49,623 nt of DNA from Flavobacteriaceae bacterium (GTDB taxonomy: Bacteria; Bacteroidota; Bacteroidia; Flavobacteriales; Flavobacteriaceae), in contig JAHEHE010000010.1 of the NCBI GenBank assembly GCA_024644725.1, positions 1 to 49,623 on the forward strand, written 5' to 3'. Shown one piece after another: positions 18,087 to 26,874 of this stretch; position 1 is the stretch's first letter, and each line of letters begins with the position of its first letter. Made by a program: the position numbers and the translations under genes. A model generated the notes under the pieces. The model ran no database searches. It was given only the letters and a program-made list of their open reading frames with translations, and was not told the origin of the DNA.

Positions 18087-18527
18087 TTAAATAATTCGAT
18101 TAGAAGTCAGCTGCTTGTAATAGAAAGCAGGAAGCAACAGGAGGACAAAAAGTGGGTGGATCAAAAACCGGCGAATGTAAAACGCAAAGAGGTATCCGTT
18201 GGCCAATTCTCCTTTGAGGATGATAAAAAAGGTCACTGCAAGCACCACATAGGCCAAAAGATAGAATTTCACCGAAAATCGGGTAAAACTCCAGTTTTGA
18301 AACGCAACATGAATAATGACAAGCGAGATAAGGGCATTGAGTATATACCGGAAAGTCATACTCAACAACAGTTTTCGACCACTGAATACCGGTATTGGCG
18401 AATGAAGGAAATCATCTTCAAAATACAGGATGAACGGGTCATAAAAAAGCACCGATTCAAAGGCTCTCACCAGGATCAGAGCCAGGAAAAGCAGGAGGAT
18501 TATCGCTATGCGGTATTTCTTATCCAT
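18087..18527 (-). CDS. Exosortase F system-associated membrane protein
   Basis: 146-residue membrane protein with about four hydrophobic helices: IAIILLLFLALILVRA (7-22), a central pair around residues 58-75 and 88-104, and LFVLLLLPAFYY near the C-terminus. The opening, followed by FESVLFYDPFILYFEDDF, matches what I know as the protein always found beside XrtF (TIGR04127 type). Its ATG overlaps the xrtF stop by 8 bases, so the two are translationally coupled. The function is unknown; it is presumably a partner of the XrtF protease. Confidence 0.85.
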   Translation of the reverse strand: MDKKYRIAIILLLFLALILVRAFESVLFYDPFILYFEDDFLHSPIPVFSGRKLLLSMTFRYILNALISLVIIHVAFQNWSFTRFSVKFYLLAYVVLAVTFFIILKGELANGYLFAFYIRRFLIHPLFVLLLLPAFYYKQLTSNRII

Positions 18528-19113
18528 TCTCAGCCTTTTTGTTCAGGTGAGAGAAAAACTTGACCCAGGTGACCCAAAGCATAAAGGTTAACCCGTAGAT
18601 GATCGCCGGAAAAAACAGGTCGTGAAGAATGTCCTGATACTCCGGGAATCGGTGATACATTATAGTCAAGGCAATGATCCTGAGAATATTGACTGCATAG
18701 ATCAACAGGGCTCCAAAAAGTCCGAATAGAATAGTTTCTTTCAGATCCCCCGAAAAAGCGACGATAAACGACAAAAACAGTATGATCACGCTGACAGAAT
18801 TGCAACCTTCGATAATCCTCGAGGTGTAGGAGTCGTTGATCGTAACCAGAATCGACAATTCATAAGGGCTTTGCTCAATGACGGTGTCGTAACCCAACAT
18901 ATTGGAGATCTTGTTTACATGACTTGCAACGGTTCTTGTCACAGGGGCACACTGAAAAACATCTCCCTTCTGTTGCGTTCTGCTGAGGTAAAAGGAATAG
19001 ATTCCAAAAAGAATGAAATAGGTCGCAAAGAATTTTGCTAAAAAAACGACTATGGTTTTATTCTTGTGCAAAGAATTGAATATTTTTACGACCCATGACA
19101 ACACAGTTGACAA
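18520..19113 (-). CDS. xrtF: Exosortase family protein XrtF
   Basis: Membrane cysteine protease/transpeptidase of the exosortase superfamily. Up to 197 residues. The catalytic triad is visible: C104 in IIEGCNSVSV, R145 in VNILRIIALT and H164 in ILHDLFFPA, numbered from 19113. Five or more helices surround it. There is no ATG: the candidates are TTG at 19113, GTG at 19104 and TTG at 19071; the last gives an N-terminus (HKNKTIVVFLAKFF) that looks most like the family. It is divergent from the GAF-protein gene. Its substrate is not evident in this window. Confidence 0.88.
   Translation of the reverse strand: MSTVLSWVVKIFNSLHKNKTIVVFLAKFFATYFILFGIYSFYLSRTQQKGDVFQCAPVTRTVASHVNKISNMLGYDTVIEQSPYELSILVTINDSYTSRIIEGCNSVSVIILFLSFIVAFSGDLKETILFGLFGALLIYAVNILRIIALTIMYHRFPEYQDILHDLFFPAIIYGLTFMLWVTWVKFFSHLNKKAENG
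19081..19088 (+). promoter_or_regulatory. Possible -7 box for the GAF-domain gene
   Basis: TATTTTTA has one mismatch to TAnnTTTG and lies 54 bases before the ATG at 19142. It supports the short start and argues against an in-frame start at 19052. Confidence 0.4.
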
Positions 19114-19141
19114 GGATCTGATTACGAAAGTAGAGGAAAAA

Positions 19142-19621
19142 ATGGAAACCCGAAATAAAATCGATCAAATTCTGGAAAGTACCGACCCGGTGACGAACAA
19201 GCTGAAAAGTCTGTGTAATCTGCTCAAAAATAGCATTCCCCATTTTCATTGGGTAGGATTCTATTTTGTGCATGGAAACCGGAAAGAACTCAAACTCTCC
19301 GAGTTTGCAGGAAAGCCGACCGAACATACAATTATTCCTTTCGGTAAGGGAATCTGTGGACAAGTAGCTGTCAGCAATGAGAACTTTGTGGTGCAGGACG
19401 TCAGCGAACAGGATAATTACATCTCCTGTGGCATCGATGTGAAATCAGAGATCGTCGTCCCCATTTTCGTGAACGGACGGAACATCGGGCAGATTGATAT
19501 CGACTCCCACGATGTGGCCCCTTTCACCAAAGAAGATGAAATGCTGCTTGAATATGTTTGCCAAAGGGTATCCCAACTCGATCTCAAATCGATTCTTGAG
19601 TCGTCTGCATCCGAAGTTTGA
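19142..19621 (+). CDS. GAF-domain protein, free methionine-(R)-sulfoxide reductase-like
   Basis: 159 residues, nearly all one GAF domain. Motifs HFHWVGFYFV (34-43), PFGKGICGQ (66-74), ISCGIDVKSEIVVPI (94-108) and IGQIDIDS (115-122) follow the YebR/fRMsr pattern. Of the family's three conserved Cys positions, C72 and C96 (24 apart, as in YebR) are kept. The third, 10 residues before C72, is His62. This protects methionine pools from oxidation if active. I chose the ATG at 19142. It is divergent from xrtF, a neighbourhood I recall from other flavobacteria. The 3' end overlaps the opposing MFS gene by 38 bases. Confidence 0.85.
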   Translation: METRNKIDQILESTDPVTNKLKSLCNLLKNSIPHFHWVGFYFVHGNRKELKLSEFAGKPTEHTIIPFGKGICGQVAVSNENFVVQDVSEQDNYISCGIDVKSEIVVPIFVNGRNIGQIDIDSHDVAPFTKEDEMLLEYVCQRVSQLDLKSILESSASEV

Positions 19622-20801
19622 TGATCAATGAGGAAAGAAGGGTCAGACCAGCAATGGCGCCCAGAGAAACACCCATCCCAAAGAAGTCCGCTAGAATTCC
19701 CGTCAATAGTGCTCCGATTGCATAACCTAAATCTCTCCAGAGCCTAAAAACTCCTATGCTTTTGGCTCGCTGATCGGGAGCTGAGTATTCTGCTATCCCG
19801 GCGAGAAAGGTAGGATAGACCAGTGCTGTGCCTATACCGAGTCCGGCACAAAGAATCACATAGGAAGTGAAATCTTTGGCAGGGATCATCAAAAGCAGGC
19901 AAATCCCCTGCAGAAGCATGCCCCAAAAGAGCAGGCCTTTCTTGGGAAGCAGATCAGCGAGTTTGCCTGTTATGAGCTGACCTAATCCCCATACGGAAGG
20001 ATAGATGGCGGCGACAAGCCCTATCTCACTTATCGAAAATCCGGTTCCGGATAAAATCAGGGGTAAAAGTCCCCAGATCATACCGTCATTCAGGTTATTT
20101 ACAAGTCCTGCCTGTGTGATCGAGCCGAGATTTCGATCCTTCCAGGTGGTTTCCCAAAAGACATTCTTAAGTTTTCTGCCGGAATGGCCGGCCGACTCCA
20201 CAGCGACATGGTGTACCGTGTCCCGAATCAGAAAAACAGAGAAGAACAAACCCAATAATGCGAGGACAATGCCCAGGTAAAACGGATAGGGAATCAATCC
20301 CCACTCCGAAGCGATCCAGCCTGTGAGAAAGGCAGTTGCTCCGACCGCCAGATAACCGGCCGACTCATTGAGTCCCATGGCCAAACCCCGATCCTTCTTA
20401 CCCACCAGGTCAATTTTCATTACGACCGTGCTCGACCAGGTCAGTCCCTGGTTTATCCCCAGCAGGAGATTGGCAAAAACGATCCAGCTCCAGGAGGGTG
20501 CATAGATCAAAATAAACGGTATGGGAAGAGCGATCAGCCAACCCATTATAAGCAGTCGCCTTCGTCCGTATCGATCTGCAAAAGCTCCCATGAAATAATT
20601 GGTGACAGCCTTGCTAACACCAAATATGATGATAAATGAAAAAATGGCTGTCTTGGCTTCCAGGCCGAACCGGATCTCGGCAAGTTCGGGTAAAATACTC
20701 CTTTCAAGGCCCACCATGCCGCCGACAAAGCTGTTGACGATGACAAGCAGGGTGAATTGCTTCCAATTGTTTCTGAGCCCCAGTCTGATCTCTTTGTTCA
20801 T
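19584..20801 (-). CDS. MFS transporter
   Basis: 405-residue major facilitator with twelve likely helices. The signature between helices 2 and 3 is GAFADRYGRRRLLIMG (about 71-86). The second half repeats the motif weakly as GKLADLLPKKGLLFWG. The helix-5 region LNESAGYLAVGATAFLTG is typical of drug/metabolite exporters. The substrate cannot be told. Its stop lies 38 bases inside the opposing GAF gene, a convergent overlap. It is transcribed away from purH. Confidence 0.9.
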   Translation of the reverse strand: MNKEIRLGLRNNWKQFTLLVIVNSFVGGMVGLERSILPELAEIRFGLEAKTAIFSFIIIFGVSKAVTNYFMGAFADRYGRRRLLIMGWLIALPIPFILIYAPSWSWIVFANLLLGINQGLTWSSTVVMKIDLVGKKDRGLAMGLNESAGYLAVGATAFLTGWIASEWGLIPYPFYLGIVLALLGLFFSVFLIRDTVHHVAVESAGHSGRKLKNVFWETTWKDRNLGSITQAGLVNNLNDGMIWGLLPLILSGTGFSISEIGLVAAIYPSVWGLGQLITGKLADLLPKKGLLFWGMLLQGICLLLMIPAKDFTSYVILCAGLGIGTALVYPTFLAGIAEYSAPDQRAKSIGVFRLWRDLGYAIGALLTGILADFFGMGVSLGAIAGLTLLSSLIIKLRMQTTQESI

Positions 20802-20883
20802 TGGGAAATGGTATCCTGATCCTTCGGGTCAAAGGTAGGAATTAAGTCTTTGCCGGACGGGTCGCGTTTAATCCATTTTTCTG

Positions 20884-20914
20884 TTGTCAGACATGACTTG
20901 ATTTCCTATTTTTG
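20884..20914 (+). promoter_or_regulatory. purH promoter
   Basis: TTG (20884-20886), a 20-base spacer and TATTTTTG (20907-20914, perfect). It lies downstream of an apparent in-frame start at 20850, which rules that start out. Confidence 0.7.
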
Positions 20915-20936
20915 CCGTACACTTCACAAGATAATC

Positions 20937-22469
20937 ATGAGCGACATCAAAAGAGTAAAATCAGCCCTAATTTCTGTATTTCACAAAGACGGACTCGAAC
21001 CTATTGTAAGACAGCTGAACGACCTGGGAGTAACCCTGTTTTCAACCGGGGGAACCGAAAAATTCATTCGCGAACTTGGCGTGGACGTAGTTCCTGTTGA
21101 GGACCTCACCTCCTACCCTTCTATTTTGGGAGGGCGCGTTAAAACCCTGCATCCGAAGGTGTTTGGAGGCATTTTGGGAAGAAGGGAGAACACAGGCGAC
21201 CTGGAACAGCTTGAAACCTATGAAATACCTGAGATTGACATTGTGATTGTCGACCTTTATCCTTTCGAAAAAACGGTAGCCAGCGGTGCCTCCGAGCAGG
21301 ACATCATCGAAAAAATCGATATAGGCGGAATTTCCCTGATCCGGGCGGCCGCCAAAAACTTCAAAGACGTTATTTGCGTATCGCACATGGATCAGTACCC
21401 CGAATTCCTGGACCTGATTTCAAAACAGAATGGAGAATTGAGCATAGAGGATAGAAAGCGATTTGCGGCCAAGGCTTTTGGCGTATCAAGCCATTACGAT
21501 ACGGCGATCTTCAAATACTTGAACCGCGATGCCGGAGAGCTCCAGTTCAGGGAGAGTTTCGATCTGGCCAAAACCCTTCGCTATGGAGAGAACCCACATC
21601 AGAAAGGCTATTTCTACGGAAACCTGGAGCAATTGTTTGACAAGTTGCACGGCAAAGAGCTATCTTACAACAATCTGCTCGATGTAGATGCGGCAGTGAA
21701 CCTGATGAACGAGTTCAAAGGTGAAAAACCGACATTTGCCATCCTGAAACACAACAACGCCTGCGGCCTGGCTCAAAGGGACACGATGCATCAGGCCTAT
21801 GTGGACGCCCTTGCCGGAGATCCTATATCAGCGTTTGGTGGCATACTCATCGCCAATGGACGAATAGATGCCCGAACAGCCGAAGAAATTCACAAGCTCT
21901 TTTGTGAAGTTGTGATCGCACCCTCTTATGAAGATGATGCGCTTCAGATCTTAAAGGGTAAAAAGAACAGGATCATACTCGTTCAAAAGGATATCGCGTT
22001 GCCCGAGTCGAATTTCAGAACGGCATTGAACGGGGTGCTTTTTCAGGACAAAGACAACGTGACAGACAAAAAAGAGGACCTGAAACAGGCAACAAGTCAT
22101 CAACCATCAGATTCTGAGGTGGAAGACTTGCTATTTGCATCCAAGATCTGCAAGCACACCAAGTCGAATACTATAGTGTTGGCTCGCAACAGGCAATTAT
22201 GTGCCAGTGGCACCGGTCAGACCTCAAGGGTGGATGCTCTCAATCAGGCTATTGAAAAAGCCGGGCACTTTGAATTCGACCTGAACGGAGCGGTCATGGC
22301 CAGCGACGCCTTCTTCCCGTTTCCGGACTGCGTGGAGATTGCCGACAAAGCGGGAATCAAAGCCGTGATACAGCCTGGAGGTTCAATCAAGGACCAGCTT
22401 TCGATCGATTATTGCAATGAACACAAAATGTCGATGGTCTTCACCGGAACGCGGCATTTCAAACACTGA
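20937..22469 (+). CDS. purH: Bifunctional AICAR formyltransferase / IMP cyclohydrolase
   Basis: Last two steps of purine synthesis (AICAR to FAICAR to IMP). 510 residues from the ATG at 20937 (MSDIKRVKSALISVFHK). The N-terminal cyclohydrolase has FSTGGTEKFI, GGRVKTLHPKVFGG and IDIGGISLIRAAAKNF. The C-terminal transformylase has LRYGENPHQKGYFYG and the Lys-His catalytic pair in ILKHNNACG. It ends in GGSIKDQLSIDYCNEH and FTGTRHFKH. It precedes the mre operon, as in many Bacteroidota. Length and motifs are normal. Confidence 0.97.
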   Translation: MSDIKRVKSALISVFHKDGLEPIVRQLNDLGVTLFSTGGTEKFIRELGVDVVPVEDLTSYPSILGGRVKTLHPKVFGGILGRRENTGDLEQLETYEIPEIDIVIVDLYPFEKTVASGASEQDIIEKIDIGGISLIRAAAKNFKDVICVSHMDQYPEFLDLISKQNGELSIEDRKRFAAKAFGVSSHYDTAIFKYLNRDAGELQFRESFDLAKTLRYGENPHQKGYFYGNLEQLFDKLHGKELSYNNLLDVDAAVNLMNEFKGEKPTFAILKHNNACGLAQRDTMHQAYVDALAGDPISAFGGILIANGRIDARTAEEIHKLFCEVVIAPSYEDDALQILKGKKNRIILVQKDIALPESNFRTALNGVLFQDKDNVTDKKEDLKQATSHQPSDSEVEDLLFASKICKHTKSNTIVLARNRQLCASGTGQTSRVDALNQAIEKAGHFEFDLNGAVMASDAFFPFPDCVEIADKAGIKAVIQPGGSIKDQLSIDYCNEHKMSMVFTGTRHFKH

Positions 22470-22568
22470 TTTTTACCTTGCCGACACCCTCCCTCACGAC
22501 AGGCAGAAACCATTGAAAAGTCATGGAAACAAATTTGTTTCACGGCTTTTTCAATTGGCTAATTTTAT

Positions 22569-22576
22569 TACATTTG
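22569..22576 (+). promoter_or_regulatory. -7 box for the mreB operon
   Basis: TACATTTG is a perfect match, 39 bases before the mreB ATG. It suggests the elongasome operon can be transcribed apart from purH. Confidence 0.55.
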
Positions 22577-22615
22577 TGAAATTCGCATCGCATACAAACT
22601 AACAAGGGAGCTTTT

Positions 22616-23644
22616 ATGGGGTTTTTTGACTTTATGACCGAAGATATTGCAATCGATTTGGGGACTGCAAATACTTTAATCATACACAAAGGAAAGGTTG
22701 TCATCGACAGTCCTTCCATCGTGGCCATGGATCGGAGCAGCAATAAGATCATCGCCATCGGAAAGAAGGCCAATATGATGCAGGGAAAAACCCATGAGAA
22801 CATCAAGACGATACGTCCTCTGAAGGATGGGGTAATTGCAGATTTCGAGGCCTCGGAGCAAATGATAAGGGAGTTCATTAGGAGCATCCCAACAATCAAG
22901 AAGCGGTTTTTCAGACCTTCCTTACGGATGGTCATTTGCATACCTTCTGGGATAACGGAGGTCGAAAAGAGAGCTGTTCGGGATTCGGCCGAACAGATGA
23001 ATGCCAAGGACATCTACCTGATTTATGAGCCCATGGCGGCCGCCATCGGTATTGGGATTGACATCATGCAACCCAAAGGAAACATGATAATAGATATCGG
23101 TGGAGGTACCACCGAGATCGCGGTCATCGCCCTAAGCGGGATCGTTTGTGACAAGTCCGTGAAAGTGGCCGGTGACGTCTTTACCAGTGACATCTCCATG
23201 TACATGCGTACCCAGCACAACTTGTATATTGGAGAAACAACGGCTGAAAAGATAAAAATCCAGATTGGTGCGGCGACCGAGGAACTCGACACCCCGCCTG
23301 ATGACATGTCAATCCAGGGTCGGGACCTGCTCAGCGGCAAGCCCAAGCAGATTGAACTCTCGTACAGGGAAATCGCCAAGGCCCTCGAGAAATCGATTCT
23401 CAGGATCGAGGATGCCGTGATGGAAACCCTTTCACAGACCCCACCGGAACTGGCAGCTGACATTTACAACACCGGGATTTACCTGGCCGGAGGGGGTTCC
23501 ATGCTGAGAGGTCTTGATCGAAGACTCTCCCGAAAAACCGATTTGCCGGTCTATGTGGCTGAGGATCCGCTACGAGCGGTGGTCCGAGGAACCGGAACAG
23601 CTTTGAAAGATATCGAAAAATACAAAAGTGTCTTAATGAAATAG
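22616..23644 (+). CDS. mreB: Rod shape-determining protein MreB
   Basis: Actin-like ATPase whose filaments guide the elongation machinery on the inner membrane face. 342 residues. The phosphate-1 motif is AIDLGTANTLIIHKG (about 12-26), the phosphate-2 motif is IDIGGGTTEIAVI, the connect motif is IYEPMAAAIGIG, and the adenosine motif is YLAGGGSMLRGLDRR. It is the first gene of mreB-mreC-mreD-mrdA-rodA; the mreC ATG is 16 bases downstream. The assignment is secure. Confidence 0.98.
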   Translation: MGFFDFMTEDIAIDLGTANTLIIHKGKVVIDSPSIVAMDRSSNKIIAIGKKANMMQGKTHENIKTIRPLKDGVIADFEASEQMIREFIRSIPTIKKRFFRPSLRMVICIPSGITEVEKRAVRDSAEQMNAKDIYLIYEPMAAAIGIGIDIMQPKGNMIIDIGGGTTEIAVIALSGIVCDKSVKVAGDVFTSDISMYMRTQHNLYIGETTAEKIKIQIGAATEELDTPPDDMSIQGRDLLSGKPKQIELSYREIAKALEKSILRIEDAVMETLSQTPPELAADIYNTGIYLAGGGSMLRGLDRRLSRKTDLPVYVAEDPLRAVVRGTGTALKDIEKYKSVLMK

Positions 23645-23660
23645 AGCCTAGGGAAATACC

Positions 23661-24491
23661 ATGCAGCAAATCATTTCATTTCTTTATAAGAATAAATTGT
23701 TCATTCTCTTTTTGTTGCTCGAAGTTCTCGCCGTCCTCTTTACCATTCAAAGCCACTCCTTTCACAAGAGCAAATTTGTCAATTCTGCGAATTTCATAAG
23801 TGGTGGCATCTATGACCGCGTTAACAATTTCAAGGAGTTCTTCCTGCTCAAGAAGGAGAACCAGAGATTGTCAGAAGAAAACGCCTACCTCAGGAACTTG
23901 CTCGCCATTGAGAACAAGGATTCTGTGTCAACTGATGTTTTGGTCCTTGACAGCCTGAAATACAATCAGAAATACAGTTATACAGCGGCCAAAGTGATCA
24001 ATAACAACTACCGGAAAAACAACAACTATCTGACCATAGACAGAGGGAGCAACAGTGGGGTTGAGCCTGACCTGGGCGTGATCAACAGCAAGGGGATCGT
24101 GGGAATCACGAAAAGCGTTAGCAACAACTACGCCACCGTGCTCTCAATTCTGAACGTGAACTCACGGATCAATGCCAAGCTTCTGAACAGCGATTATTTT
24201 GGAAGTCTGAGTTGGGACAATGAAGACTACAATGTGGTCCAGTTGCAGGATCTTCCGGTGCAGGCATCGATTTATGTGGGTGACACCATTGTGACCGGAG
24301 GAAAATCAACCATATTCCCTGAGGGAATCCCCATTGGGACAATTCGGGATTTCAAAACACTGAACAATCGTTACGAATACATCAACATAGGGCTTTTCAA
24401 CGATATGAGCTCGATTGGATACGTGCAGGTGATAAAGAATTTTGACAAACTCGAGATCCAGAATCTCGAAGAAAAATCGACAAATGAATAG
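23661..24491 (+). CDS. mreC: Rod shape-determining protein MreC
   Basis: Periplasmic scaffold that links MreB to PBP2/RodA. 276 residues. One N-terminal membrane helix (NKLFILFLLLEVLAVLFTI, about 11-29), a coiled coil around residues 60-90 (KKENQRLSEENAYLRNLL), then the beta-domain with NNYLTIDRGSNSGVEPDLGV and GIVGITKSV. The stop overlaps the mreD ATG by 8 bases. Family length and order are normal. Confidence 0.95.
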   Translation: MQQIISFLYKNKLFILFLLLEVLAVLFTIQSHSFHKSKFVNSANFISGGIYDRVNNFKEFFLLKKENQRLSEENAYLRNLLAIENKDSVSTDVLVLDSLKYNQKYSYTAAKVINNNYRKNNNYLTIDRGSNSGVEPDLGVINSKGIVGITKSVSNNYATVLSILNVNSRINAKLLNSDYFGSLSWDNEDYNVVQLQDLPVQASIYVGDTIVTGGKSTIFPEGIPIGTIRDFKTLNNRYEYINIGLFNDMSSIGYVQVIKNFDKLEIQNLEEKSTNE

Positions 24492-24990
24492 AGAGAATAT
24501 CAGCACAGCGCTCCTTTTCATCGGTCTGATCCTACTACAGGTCATTGTACTGAACAACATCAACTTTTTGGGGTACATCAATCCCTTGTATTACATCTGG
24601 TTCGTTTTTCTGTACCCCGTAAGGAAAGACGACGCATCCATCCTGGTGTTGGGCTTCCTCCTCGGTTTGATCATTGACATGTTCGCGGATTCGGGTGGGA
24701 TCAATGCTGCTGCCACGCTGCTCATCGCCTTCATTCGCATACCGGTGCTCCAAAGCGTACTGGGCAAACGGGAGCTCGATTATGCGACCATGAACATATT
24801 CAAGCTTCCGTTTTCCAAGCTTCTCGCCTATGTGGTCATTCTGACCACAATCCACCATTTCGCAGTATTTGGCATGGAATACTTCAAATGGAGCAAGTTT
24901 GGAACCATTTTGCTCAATACGGTTTTAACCAGTATTTTCACAATAATTCTGACCCTGATAAGTTTTACTTTTGTAATGAGAAAAAGATAG
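24484..24990 (+). CDS. mreD: Rod shape-determining protein MreD
   Basis: Small integral membrane protein of the elongasome, 168 residues with about five helices: ISTALLFIGLILLQVIVLNNI (6-26), LYYIWFVFLYP, ILVLGFLLGLIIDMFADS (a typical MreD motif), and two more toward the C-terminus. ATG at 24484 is used; an upstream in-frame TTG at 24442 would extend far into mreC without gain. It overlaps mreC by 8 bases and has a 3-base gap to the PBP2 gene. Confidence 0.92.
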   Translation: MNRENISTALLFIGLILLQVIVLNNINFLGYINPLYYIWFVFLYPVRKDDASILVLGFLLGLIIDMFADSGGINAAATLLIAFIRIPVLQSVLGKRELDYATMNIFKLPFSKLLAYVVILTTIHHFAVFGMEYFKWSKFGTILLNTVLTSIFTIILTLISFTFVMRKR

Positions 24991-24993
24991 AAG

Positions 24994-26874
24994 ATGCCGA
25001 GAAAATCCTTGTTATACTTTTTGATACTGAGCGTGGGAACGATCTTTGTGGGAAGACTCTTCTTCCTGCAGGTGATTGACAAAACCCACCAACAGAATCC
25101 GCTCAACAACTCAGCAGTCACAATCAAATACGCCTATCCTGACCGCGGATTCATCTACGACAGGAATGGAAAGCTGCTCGTGGCCAACGAGGTTTCCTAT
25201 GACATCATGATCATCCCCAAGGATGTGGAACCCCTCGACACCCTGGAATTTTGCTCCCTGCTCAAGATCACCAAAGAAGACTTCCTGAAGCGATTCGAAC
25301 GGACCAACAACTATTCGCCAAGAATCCCTTCGATTTTCCTGGGGCAGGTTTCCAAGGAGGATTTCGCCTTTCTCCAGGAAAAGATGTATCGATACAAGGG
25401 CTTTTACATCCAAAAGCGTTTTCTCAGGCAATACCCGAACAGCACAAGCGCCAACGTGTTGGGCTATATCAGCGAGGTCAATGAACGGATGCTCAAAAAC
25501 AATCCGAACTATCAGCTGGGAGAGCTCGTAGGCTATCACGGAATAGAAAAACAATACGAACCCCTGCTCAAAGGGAAAAAAGGGGTGAATTTCATACAGA
25601 AGAACCGGTTCAACAAAGAAATCGGACCTTACAAGGACGGGATTTATGACACGCTGCCCGTACCGGGACAGGATATCTCCCTGACCCTGGACAGGGACCT
25701 TCAGATGTATGCCGAAAGTCTCATGGCGAACAAACGGGGTGGTATCGTGGCTCTGGAGCCCGCATCAGGTGAGATTCTTTCCCTGGTTTCTACGCCGAGT
25801 TACGATCCGAACATGCTGGTAGGCAGAAAGAGGTCCAGAAACTCCTTCATGCTCTTCAATGACACCATAAGCAAACCTATGCTCGACAGGGGGCTGCAGG
25901 CTCAGTATCCGCCCGGCTCACCTTTTAAGCTCATCAATGCCCTGGTGGCCCTTCAGGAGGAAGTCATCGATCCAAAAACCGCTTTTTACTGCTACCACGG
26001 CTACAAATACGGACGCGGCGGGTTCATGAAGTGCCACTGCGGCATTGTGGGGGCACCCATCAGCATGAATACGGGTATCTACCGATCGTGCAACGCCTAT
26101 TTTGCTAATATTTACAAGAGGACCATTGAGAAATACGAAGATCCCAAAGAAGGAATGGATGTATGGAGCAATCACGTGAAAAGCTTTGGCCTTGGAAACT
26201 ACCTCGGCTATGATCTTCCGTCGGGCCAAAAGGGATTGATCCCGGATTCAAATCTCTACAATCGCTACTATCCCAACCACAAGTGGAAGGCCATCACTAC
26301 CATCTCCAACGCCATTGGGCAGGGCGAGGTACTGACCACCCCGATACAATTGGCCAACATGACGGCGGCAATTGCCAACAGGGGATACTATTACACGCCT
26401 CACATTCTCAAAAAAGTAGGGGACAGCACGATTCAGAACAAGAACTACACGAGTCCGAAATACACGAGCATCAATGCAAGACATTTTGAACCCGTGATCG
26501 ACGGGATGTTCAACGTGTTTGAGATAGGAACAGCCAGAGGTTCCAAGATCGAGGATATCGAAATTTGCGGAAAGACAGGAACCGCTGAGAATTTCGCCCG
26601 GATAAACGGAGAGAAAGTGCAGTTTACTGACCACTCAATCTTCATCGCCTTTGCGCCCAAAGACGATCCGAAGATCGCCATTGCCGTATTCGTCGAAAAC
26701 GGTTACTGGGGTTCACGATGGGCAGCTCCGATAGCCAGTTTGATGATTGAAAAATACATCAATGGATCGATTTCCAGGGACTGGCTGGAAAAACGCATGC
26801 TCGAGGGTAGCCTAGAGGAGGAATACGAAAAACAACTGGAAATAGAGACTTACGTTGCGCAAAAGGAAGAGTAA
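24994..26874 (+). CDS. mrdA: Penicillin-binding protein 2 (elongasome transpeptidase)
   Basis: Class B PBP that crosslinks peptidoglycan during elongation. 626 residues with one N-terminal anchor (YFLILSVGTIFVGRLFFLQV, about 8-27). The dimerization/pedestal region starts DRGFIYDRNGKLLV. Transpeptidase motifs: S309-x-x-K312 (SPFK), S365-C-N367 and K527-T-G529. Cys/His-rich stretches at 333-349 (FYCYHG and KCHCG) may bind a metal, as known for the E. coli PBP2 zinc site. The end overlaps rodA by 20 bases. Confidence 0.95.
   Translation: MPRKSLLYFLILSVGTIFVGRLFFLQVIDKTHQQNPLNNSAVTIKYAYPDRGFIYDRNGKLLVANEVSYDIMIIPKDVEPLDTLEFCSLLKITKEDFLKRFERTNNYSPRIPSIFLGQVSKEDFAFLQEKMYRYKGFYIQKRFLRQYPNSTSANVLGYISEVNERMLKNNPNYQLGELVGYHGIEKQYEPLLKGKKGVNFIQKNRFNKEIGPYKDGIYDTLPVPGQDISLTLDRDLQMYAESLMANKRGGIVALEPASGEILSLVSTPSYDPNMLVGRKRSRNSFMLFNDTISKPMLDRGLQAQYPPGSPFKLINALVALQEEVIDPKTAFYCYHGYKYGRGGFMKCHCGIVGAPISMNTGIYRSCNAYFANIYKRTIEKYEDPKEGMDVWSNHVKSFGLGNYLGYDLPSGQKGLIPDSNLYNRYYPNHKWKAITTISNAIGQGEVLTTPIQLANMTAAIANRGYYYTPHILKKVGDSTIQNKNYTSPKYTSINARHFEPVIDGMFNVFEIGTARGSKIEDIEICGKTGTAENFARINGEKVQFTDHSIFIAFAPKDDPKIAIAVFVENGYWGSRWAAPIASLMIEKYINGSISRDWLEKRMLEGSLEEEYEKQLEIETYVAQKEE

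Noticed and set aside
19052-19141. A 30-residue N-terminal extension of the GAF protein
   Set aside because: It would begin upstream of the likely promoter box and overlap the divergent xrtF start; the family domain begins after the ATG at 19142.
20850-20936. An N-terminal extension of PurH of 29 residues
   Set aside because: The apparent start lies upstream of the consensus promoter (20884-20914); the ATG at 20937 gives the normal family N-terminus.
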